From an uncultured Collinsella sp. (GTDB lineage Bacteria > Actinomycetota > Coriobacteriia > Coriobacteriales > Coriobacteriaceae): a DNA stretch of 11,187 bases. Both the position numbers and the translations under genes were made by a program. The stretch lies in NCBI GenBank assembly GCA_902482615.1, contig CABTAA010000032.1, forward strand, positions 1 through 11,187, written 5' to 3'. The notes beneath the pieces were generated by a model, which was not told the DNA's origin, ran no database searches, and worked only from the letters and a program-made list of their open reading frames with translations. Positions 6,646 through 11,187 of this stretch are shown here, one piece after another; the stretch's first letter is position 1, and every line of letters begins with the position of its first letter.

Positions 6646-6783
6646 ATGCTCTCCCTTCATAGCGTACGCCCGAGCGAGGGCGCCTAAACAAAAAGCGCCC
6701 TCACAGCGGCCACCTTCAAAGTCCTACGGTGCCGCCACAAGAGCGCTTACGCTGTCCCCATCCGGAGAAGGGGACGATATGTC
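6646..6783 (-). promoter_or_regulatory. Structured 5' leader with mutually exclusive hairpins (candidate riboregulator)
   Basis: In transcription order on the minus strand: a hairpin GTCCCC/GGGGAC (6775-6770 with 6759-6754). Next comes a long arm in which 6747-6740 pairs with 6701-6694 (8 bp, one U-G), a symmetric UGUG/UGUG internal loop follows, then GCGGC/GCCGC (6735-6731 with 6710-6706) and ACC/GGU, ending in a 13-nt loop. The 3' strand of that arm can instead pair with GCGCCCTC (6683-6676), giving GAGGGCGC hairpin 6702-6695 with 6683-6676. The two folds exclude each other. There is no U-run after the second hairpin, so control of translation or decay fits better than termination. It matches no riboswitch class I know. 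Confidence 0.5.
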
Positions 6784-6789
6784 AAGCGT

Positions 6790-6818
6790 ATTGTAACCCG
6801 AGTCATCCACGCGAGCAA
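6790..6818 (-). promoter_or_regulatory. Promoter of the B3/B4 gene
   Basis: Minus strand: -35 TTGCTC (6818-6813), a 17-bp spacer, then -10 TACAAT (6795-6790, 5 of 6). Transcription should start near 6783. The TTG of the -35 box is the end of the T-run of palindrome copy 4, so terminator and promoter are fused. Confidence 0.6.
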
Positions 6819-6857
6819 AACCACTATAAAGGCGCCTGTCCCCTTTGTGGTGGATAT
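6817..6857. repeat. Interspersed palindrome, copy 4 (diverged; probable pckA terminator)
   Basis: CCACTATAAAGG (6821-6832) pairs with CCTTTGTGGTGG (6842-6853) around the loop CGCCTGTCC, in copy 2 orientation. Two C-to-T changes in one arm turn G-C pairs into G-U pairs of the plus-strand RNA. Read on the minus strand they give A-C mismatches. The element begins 19 nt past the pckA stop and ends in TTTT. Confidence 0.75.
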
Positions 6858-6872
6858 GGACTCACGGCGAAG

Positions 6873-8543
6873 CTAGTGGCGAAGTCCCAGCAGCCCGCGG
6901 CCGCGATGACGAGCGTCGGCGTGTACTTGGGCGTGCGGGCCGGCGGCTTTGACGGACTCGGGCAGGTGCGAGTACTTCTTCTCGAAGTTCTCCTCGAACA
7001 TCACCGCCAGGTTGTGCGCGGCCTCGTCATAGCGCGCGGTGCTCTGCCAGTATTGGCACGGCACCAGGATGCCATCGGGCACGCCGTGGCACGTCGTGGG
7101 AATGTCGACGTTAAAGATGTCGTCGTGCACGAACTCGCTGTCCTCGATGGTACCGTCGAGGGCGCGGGCCACCAGGGCGCGCGTGTAGGCAAGCTCGATG
7201 CGATGGCCCACACCATAACCGCCGCCAATCCAGCCGGTGTTGACCAGGTACACGCGCGTACGACCGTCGGCAATACGCTCGCCGAGCATCTTGGCATAGA
7301 CCATGGGGTCGAGCGGCATAAACGGCTCGCCAAACAGCGAGGAGAACGTGGGCGTGGGCTCGGTGACGCCGACCTCGGTGCCGGGAATCTTAGCCGTAAA
7401 GCCCGTCACAAAGTGGTACATGGCGGCATCGGCCGTCAGACGTGAGATGGGTGGCAGCACGCCAAAAGCGTCGCAAGTCAGGAACAGCACGACACTCGGA
7501 GTGGTGCCCATGCCCTTAGTCCACGCGTTAGGAATGTGCTCCACGGGATAGGCCACGCGCGTGTTGTGCGTGATCGAGATGTCGTCGTAGTTGGGCTTGC
7601 GGTTCTCGTCGAGCACCACGTTTTCGCAAATGGCGCCAAAACGGACGGCGTTGAAGATCTCGGGCTCGTGGAAGGCGTCCAGGCCCTCGCATTTTGCGTA
7701 GCAGCCACCCTCAATGTTGAAGATACCCATGTCTGACCAACCGTGCTCGTCGTCGCCGATCAGCAGGCGCGTGGGATTGGCCGAAAGCGTGGTCTTGCCG
7801 GTGCCGGACAGGCCAAAGAACACGGCGGTCTCGTGCGTGACGGGATCCATGCTGGCCGAGCAGTGCATGGGCAGCACGTCGTCCTCGACGGGCAGCAGAT
7901 AGTTCATGACGCTAAAGATCGACTTTTTAATCTCGCCGGAGTAGCCGGTGCCCGCGACCAAAATCACGCGCTCCTGGAAGTTGATGACCACGGCGGCGCT
8001 GGAGTTGAGGCCCTTGATGGCAGGGTCGCACTGGTAGCCGGGTGCCGCGAGCACGCAGAAGTCGGGCTCGCCGGTGCGCGCGATTTCACGGGCGAGCGGA
8101 CGGGCGAGCATTTGCTTAATGAAGAGTGCCTGGCTGGCACGCTCGCAGGCAACAAGCAGGCGACGCGTGTGGTTGCGGTCGGCGCCCGCCATGCCGCGCG
8201 TGACGAACACGTCACGCTCGTTGAGATAGTCGACGATGCCGGCCTTGATGGCCTCATAGCTCTCGACGGACAGCGGGCGGTTGACCGCACCCCAGGCGAT
8301 CTTGTCGTGAACATCGGGGGTGTCAACGATAAAACGATCGTTGGGCGAACGACCAGTGCGCTCCCCCGTCTCGATCACCAGCGCGCCGTTGGATGCCATG
8401 CGGCCTTCTTCGCGGCGGATGGCGTGCTCGACGAGCTCCGCGGCGGGTAGATCGACCAGCAGACGGGGTTGATTCTCGGCGGGATCTTCAACGAGCGTAA
8501 TACCAAAGTTGGACAAAACTTCTGCAGGGGTAACACCAGGCAT
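6873..8543 (-). CDS. pckA: Phosphoenolpyruvate carboxykinase (ATP)
   Basis: A 556-residue cytosolic enzyme that interconverts oxaloacetate plus ATP with PEP, CO2 and ADP. In fermenting anaerobes it can run towards carboxylation and gain ATP. Seen: the substrate loop GERTGRSPNDRFIV (60-73); YSGEIKKSIFSVMNYLLP (201-218); the P-loop GLSGTGKTTLS (244-254) specific to ATP-type PEPCK; the metal-binding LIGDDEHGWSD (261-271); and EGGCYAK (278-284). The ATG at 8543 has a near-perfect AAAGGAGG 4-5 nt upstream. A longer frame to 8657 adds 38 non-homologous residues. The protein is slightly longer than usual (about 525-540) because of a C-terminal His/Arg-rich tail of about 20 residues after KAAGP. Upstream are a perfect 16-bp palindrome and a second inverted repeat, likely control sites. 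Palindrome copy 4 lies downstream. Confidence 0.97.
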   Translation of the reverse strand: MPGVTPAEVLSNFGITLVEDPAENQPRLLVDLPAAELVEHAIRREEGRMASNGALVIETGERTGRSPNDRFIVDTPDVHDKIAWGAVNRPLSVESYEAIKAGIVDYLNERDVFVTRGMAGADRNHTRRLLVACERASQALFIKQMLARPLAREIARTGEPDFCVLAAPGYQCDPAIKGLNSSAAVVINFQERVILVAGTGYSGEIKKSIFSVMNYLLPVEDDVLPMHCSASMDPVTHETAVFFGLSGTGKTTLSANPTRLLIGDDEHGWSDMGIFNIEGGCYAKCEGLDAFHEPEIFNAVRFGAICENVVLDENRKPNYDDISITHNTRVAYPVEHIPNAWTKGMGTTPSVVLFLTCDAFGVLPPISRLTADAAMYHFVTGFTAKIPGTEVGVTEPTPTFSSLFGEPFMPLDPMVYAKMLGERIADGRTRVYLVNTGWIGGGYGVGHRIELAYTRALVARALDGTIEDSEFVHDDIFNVDIPTTCHGVPDGILVPCQYWQSTARYDEAAHNLAVMFEENFEKKYSHLPESVKAAGPHAQVHADARHRGRGLLGLRH

Positions 8544-8584
8544 GGGGCCTCCTTTAAAAACGCGACACGTGGACGCGACGCGCA

Positions 8585-8600
8585 CTTTACTCACGTAAAG
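8585..8600. promoter_or_regulatory. Short inverted repeat in the pckA 5' region
   Basis: CTTTAC (8585-8590) with GTAAAG (8595-8600), spacer TCAC, 42-57 bp before the pckA start codon. It follows directly on a possible -10 TACAAC (minus strand, 8609-8604), so it would lie at the transcription start: an operator or a 5' hairpin. Confidence 0.35.
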
Positions 8601-8617
8601 CCCGTTGTACCCGATAT

Positions 8618-8633
8618 GCAAAAACGTTTTTGC
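8618..8633. promoter_or_regulatory. Perfect 16-bp palindrome with central CG, LacI-type operator candidate for pckA
   Basis: GCAAAAACGTTTTTGC is its own reverse complement. The AAACGTTT core with a central CG is the general form of LacI/GalR-family operators, including CcpA-like sites. It is 75-90 bp upstream of the pckA start codon, overlapping the -35 region of a possible promoter. The regulator is not in the window. Confidence 0.5.
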
Positions 8634-8689
8634 GGCAAGGGCGCCAAGCCCGCCCAACGGTCAAAAATCGCAGGCAAGCGGCCTGGTCA

Positions 8690-8725
8690 TTGGGGGCAAA
8701 TTTAAACGACTAGTCGTTGGGGGCA
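8690..8725. repeat. 14-bp palindrome between short direct repeats
   Basis: AACGACTAGTCGTT (8705-8718) is a perfect palindrome. It is flanked by TTGGGGGCA at 8690-8698 and again at 8717-8725. Direct repeats around a palindrome can mark an operator or the footprint of an insertion. No gene is involved. Confidence 0.45.
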
Positions 8726-8746
8726 CTCTTGAACAGGCAACATTCA

Positions 8747-8823
8747 AGGAATGTCCCCGGATGCCGGCACTTAGGGACGTTCCCAAAGTGCCGGCACATA
8801 AGGAACGTCCCCAAATGCCGTCT
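8747..8823. repeat. Tandem array of three REP-like units (25-28 bp period)
   Basis: Three related units of the form AGGAAYGTCCCC-RRATGCCGGCA start at about 8748, 8773 and 8801. The first two create a perfect 11-bp inverted repeat, TGCCGGCACTT (8762-8772) with 8786-8796, with an inner GGGA/TCCC (8774-8777 with 8781-8784). It differs in sequence from the four-copy palindrome family at 3875-6857. It fills the gap between two divergent promoters. Confidence 0.7.
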
Positions 8824-8846
8824 ACTGAATGGCGCCGCCGAAATTA

Positions 8847-8894
8847 TTGAACAATCCGTTCAAAAACACGAACGAACACCGTCGCGTCTATACT
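8847..8894 (+). promoter_or_regulatory. Operator-like palindrome and -10 element before the flippase gene
   Basis: TTGAACAATCCGTTCAA (8847-8863) is a 6-5-6 inverted repeat, and its right half also forms GTTC(8)GAAC with 8870-8873. A good -10, TATACT, lies at 8889-8894. There is no good -35 at 16-18 bp, which suggests an activator-dependent or regulated promoter. The repeat form suits TetR-type regulators. It has a 5-nt spacer, so it is not a standard GAAC-N4-GTTC LexA box. Confidence 0.45.
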
Positions 8895-8922
8895 AAAGCG
8901 CAGCAATAGAAAGGACTCCGCT

Positions 8923-10503
8923 TTGAGCATCACGCCCCTCGATAGCATTCGCCGCGCCATCGCCCGCCGCAACGGCGTCTCCAACCCCGCTGCATCGAGA
9001 GACGGCGCCGCGAAGGCCCAGGGCGGCCGCATCGAGAACGGCCTCTTCCCTGCCTCGCACACTGCCGAGGAACTCGCACGCATCCAAGAGCTGAGTCAGC
9101 GCAACGCCGGCGGGCCCGATAGCAGCCAAGCCACACGTCGCCGGCGCGAACGCGATCGCAAGCCCGGCCCCGTCCGCCGCATGGTCAACGCTTGGTGGAA
9201 CCGTCTGCTCGGTGCCGTCTACGGCGGCGGGTTCTCCACGCAAGAGGCTGAATACGAAGAGCACGCCACCCGCCGCGATTACCTTTGGAACACTCTCGGC
9301 ACCGCCGTGTGGGGCTTGGCGTTTCCGCTGCTCACCATCGTGTCTACGCAGCTCGTGGGCGCCGAAGAAGCCGGCAAGTTCTCCATCGCCTTTGTCACCG
9401 GCACGCTCATCATGATCGCGTGCAACTACGGCGTGCGCAATTTCCAGGTCTCGGACATCGACGAAAAGACGTCCTTCGCCTCCTACCAGCTCAATCGTTG
9501 GATCTGCGGAGCGCTCGCCCTAGGCTGCGGCCTCATGTATAGCAGCGCCCGCGGCTATGACGCGCAGATGGGGACGATCGGCCTGGGCGTCTACCTGTAT
9601 AAGGTCATCGACGGCGTCGCCGACGTGTACGAAGGCCGCCTGCAGCAGGCCGACAAGCTCTACTTGGCTGGAATGAGTCAAACGCTACGCTCCGTCGGCG
9701 TCATCGCGGTCTTCAGCGTGGCGCTGTTCCTCACGCGTAGCATGCCCATCGCGGCCATGGCCATGGGCATCGCCGCGATCGCCTCACTCGTGCTGGTCAC
9801 CGCGCCGCTAGCCCTGCTCGAGACCGAAAAATCGCGCCGCGTAAGCCTGCGCGAGGTCGGCCACCTGTTTGTCCAGTGCGCCCCACTCTTTGGCGCGCTA
9901 TTCCTGTTCAATCTTATCGAGAGCATGCCCAAGTTTGTGATGGAAGGAACACTAGCCTACAAATACCAGCTTTACTTTAATGCCCTGTTTTTTCCAGCTC
10001 AGGCTATTCTGTTGAGCATTGGATTTGTCTATAAACCGCAGCTCCTGCGCTTGTCGAGCATTTGGGCTAATCCTCGCAAGCGTCGTCGCTTTGACCTGAT
10101 TATTGTTGCCGTTATGGCGCTGATCGTGGTCATCACCGGCGTGTGCGCCGCATTTATGGCAGGTCCCGGTATTCCCCTCATGAGCTTTATGTACGGTCTC
10201 AGCTTTGAGCGCTACCGTACGCTGGCGCTGCTGATGGTCGTCGCCGGCGGCGTCACCGCGGCCATCGATTTTATCCACGCCATCATCACGGTATTGCGCC
10301 ACGCTGGCGACGTCACCAAGATCTACCTGATCTGCTTCGCCGTAAGCGTGGTGCTGCCGGTGATCCTGATTAAGCTGCTGGGTCTGATGGGCGCTGTGGT
10401 GAGCTACCTAGCCATCATGGCCCTACTCCTGGTGCTGCTGATTATCGAGTACCGCCGCATCCGCCAACGCATAGAGAGGGACCGGAATCCGTACGGCGCC
10501 TAA
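8923..10503 (+). CDS. Polysaccharide flippase, Wzx-like (MOP superfamily)
   Basis: A 526-residue integral membrane protein resembling lipopolysaccharide/polysaccharide biosynthesis flippases, which move undecaprenyl-linked oligosaccharides across the membrane. Seen: about 12 hydrophobic segments from residue 125 to 512, with the first helix preceded by TRRDYLWNTLGTAVWGLAFPLLTIVSTQLVGAEEAGKFS, a typical Wzx opening (DYLWNT...G..FS.AF), and short basic cytoplasmic loops. Residues 1-110 form a hydrophilic extension ending in a strongly basic patch (RRRRERDRKPGPVRR, about 94-108), which is unusual because most Wzx proteins start close to helix 1. The start is TTG at 8923 with AGAAAGGA 8 nt upstream; no ATG is better placed. 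The segment 9955-10080 is noticeably more AT-rich than the rest, possibly recombinant. The glycan substrate cannot be told. The WecA/TagO-type gene at 1130 is a possible pathway partner. Confidence 0.85.
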   Translation: MSITPLDSIRRAIARRNGVSNPAASRDGAAKAQGGRIENGLFPASHTAEELARIQELSQRNAGGPDSSQATRRRRERDRKPGPVRRMVNAWWNRLLGAVYGGGFSTQEAEYEEHATRRDYLWNTLGTAVWGLAFPLLTIVSTQLVGAEEAGKFSIAFVTGTLIMIACNYGVRNFQVSDIDEKTSFASYQLNRWICGALALGCGLMYSSARGYDAQMGTIGLGVYLYKVIDGVADVYEGRLQQADKLYLAGMSQTLRSVGVIAVFSVALFLTRSMPIAAMAMGIAAIASLVLVTAPLALLETEKSRRVSLREVGHLFVQCAPLFGALFLFNLIESMPKFVMEGTLAYKYQLYFNALFFPAQAILLSIGFVYKPQLLRLSSIWANPRKRRRFDLIIVAVMALIVVITGVCAAFMAGPGIPLMSFMYGLSFERYRTLALLMVVAGGVTAAIDFIHAIITVLRHAGDVTKIYLICFAVSVVLPVILIKLLGLMGAVVSYLAIMALLLVLLIIEYRRIRQRIERDRNPYGA

Positions 10504-10583
10504 TTAGCTGCCCCGGTCACCGGAATTTGCGATGGAATCGCCCCGGCTGGGGTCTCGTTGAAGACAATATGCATCACGTAAAA
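10504..10583. other. Spacer after the flippase gene
   Basis: Contains two CCCCGG boxes and a short CCCC-GGCT-GGGG hairpin near 10551-10562, without a T-run. No convincing terminator and no gene. Confidence 0.35.
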
Positions 10584-10706
10584 CTAAGTGAGTAGATTTT
10601 TACCGAATCCCCGACCACACCGACAGAGCACTAGTCTGTGACCTGCGGTTTTATTGAGGCAAATATGTTGGGTGCTCGGCATTTCCAAAAAAGTCTACTC
10701 ACTTAG
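10584..10706. repeat. 123-bp inverted-repeat element, MITE-like or hairpin RNA
   Basis: The ends CTAAGTGAGTAGA (10584-10596) and 10694-10706 are perfect 13-bp inverted repeats. Inside them the two arms continue to pair in register: T-run 10597-10601 with A-run 10689-10693, GAA 10605-10607 with TTC 10683-10685, and CCGACCAC 10611-10618 with GTGCTCGG 10672-10679 (7 of 8). An apical ACAGA/TCTGT hairpin lies at 10623-10639. No reading frame. No clear target-site duplication. Confidence 0.65.
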
Positions 10707-10820
10707 CCAGCGGGTAGCCAAATGATTATTTAATCCCCGTCCGAGAGAAGTCAATTAGCGGGCAGAAGGGCAAAAGTAGTCAAAAAAGCCCCGTCCCAAA
10801 TTAGCTACCACTTGCACCGA
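10707..10820. other. Spacer downstream of the phosphoesterase gene
   Basis: On the minus strand the stop codon is followed within 23 nt by GGGACGGGGCTTTTTT (10797-10782). The T-run suggests a transcription end, but only a 4-bp AGCT/GGCT stem can be drawn. AATTAGC recurs here (10753, 10799) and once at 10502; probably chance. No gene. Confidence 0.35.
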
Positions 10821-11187
10821 TTATTCGCCCGGGTTGATGTTCGCGTAGAACTCCGCCCCATCATCGAGCCGCAGGATGCCCACGCGACCGAACTCGGAGC
10901 CGGTGGCGGCAGCGCAGTCGATGTCGATGCGATCGGGCACGCCGGCAGTGTCCTCGCCGCCCAAGCGCACAATCTGCCCTCGTCCCGATTCCTCATCGAG
11001 CCCCGCCAGACCACCGACCTCGCAATAGCGCCCAAGCGATACCGTGGGCGTGTGACCGCTCACCACGACCGGGCCCTTGCCCTCGGCAGAAAGCAGCCCG
11101 GTCGGCACATCCCAATAGCCGTGACGAATCCATAGCAGGTCATCGGAAGACTGCACCGCGAGCATCTGCTGCAGCAGCTCGCGATCG
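10821..11187 (-). CDS. Calcineurin-like metallophosphoesterase (5' end outside window)
   Basis: The last 121 codons of a minus-strand gene whose start lies beyond the window. Seen: SSDDLLWIRHGYW (family form LLWIR) followed by GKGPVVVSGHTPT, whose GHTP histidine is a metal ligand of PP2A-like bacterial Ser/Thr phosphatases. Next come RIDIDCAAATG and a final strand ILRLDDGAEFYAN, which match the family's IDTGA...RLTALRLDDG end. The N-terminal metal motifs (GDxHG, GDxxDRG, GNHE) would be upstream and cannot be checked. Known: these enzymes use two metal ions to hydrolyse phosphoesters; substrates range from phosphoproteins to dinucleotide polyphosphates. The frame stays open to the window edge, so the internal ATG at 11165 is not the start. 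A poly-T stretch follows the stop codon. Confidence 0.85.
   Translation of the reverse strand, partial: DRELLQQMLAVQSSDDLLWIRHGYWDVPTGLLSAEGKGPVVVSGHTPTVSLGRYCEVGGLAGLDEESGRGQIVRLGGEDTAGVPDRIDIDCAAATGSEFGRVGILRLDDGAEFYANINPGE

Noticed and set aside
6646..6783. T-box leader before the B3/B4 gene (GAAGGTGGCCGC recalls the T-box sequence)
   Set aside because: The match to AGGGTGGNACCGCG is poor, the leader is too short for a stem I with specifier loop, and no terminator/antiterminator pair with a U-run exists.
3875..6857. CRISPR-like array from repeated palindromes
   Set aside because: Copies are hundreds of bases apart with genes between them, and orientation alternates; there are no regular spacers.
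7743..8450. Plus-strand open frame (235 codons) opposite pckA
   Set aside because: Shadow of PEPCK; no ribosome binding site and no recognisable domain.
8847..8863. LexA (SOS) box before the flippase gene
   Set aside because: Half-sites GAAC and GTTC are 5 nt apart rather than 4, and the gene is not an expected SOS target.
9955..10080. AT-richer block in the flippase gene as an inserted segment
   Set aside because: The frame and membrane topology continue smoothly. The shift is modest and has no boundaries or repeats, so it is noted only as possible recombination.

Overview
The window is a GC-rich (about 60%), gene-dense bacterial chromosome segment with ordinary housekeeping and cell-envelope genes. 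The high GC, Shine-Dalgarno starts, some TTG starts, actinobacterial-looking proteins and an anaerobe-type gene set (PflA/PflX-like radical SAM protein, ATP-dependent PEP carboxykinase, DegV) suggest a gut Coriobacteriia such as Collinsella. That assignment is inference; no rRNA or other marker is present. No phage, CRISPR, transposase or defence genes were seen.

Layout. (1) 1-603, minus: 3'-truncated radical SAM protein. (2) 604-1129: divergent intergenic region with a structured RNA candidate at about 754-898 that ends in a clear intrinsic terminator; a 6S-type RNA is the best guess. (3) 1130-2329, plus: WecA/TagO-type undecaprenyl-phosphate sugar-1-phosphate transferase. (4) 2489-3538, plus: trpS, followed by a strong terminator. 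(5) 3602-8543: a minus-strand block that reads, in transcription order, pckA, a solo B3/B4-domain protein, a MarR regulator, a DegV lipid-binding protein and a small MGMT/ATL-like protein. (6) 8544-8922: divergent control region between pckA and a flippase gene, rich in palindromes and short tandem repeats. (7) 8923-10503, plus: MOP-family (Wzx-like) polysaccharide flippase with a long basic N-terminal extension, starting at TTG. (8) 10584-10706: a 123-bp MITE-like or RNA-like element whose two halves fold on each other in register. (9) 10821-11187, minus: 5'-truncated calcineurin-like phosphoesterase.

The most distinctive non-coding signal is a family of four interspersed palindromes, each a 12-16 bp stem around a 9-nt loop. 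They sit 11-26 nt past the stop codons of the MGMT-like gene, degV, the B3/B4 gene and pckA. They alternate in orientation, so opposed pairs bracket the MGMT-like gene and the B3/B4 gene. Most leave a T-run on the transcribed strand and probably serve as terminators or 3'-end stabilisers. Marking each unit end this way makes marR-degV the only obvious two-gene operon of the block. The B3/B4 gene also has a good promoter and a roughly 137-nt leader with two mutually exclusive hairpins, the best candidate here for an undescribed cis-regulatory RNA.

Functionally, the WecA/TagO-type enzyme and the flippase both belong to undecaprenyl-linked cell-surface glycan synthesis and export, although they are 6.6 kb apart. 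DegV and the MarR regulator suggest fatty-acid handling under local control. pckA joins glycolysis to C4 acids. trpS and the B3/B4 protein relate to tRNA charging or quality control.
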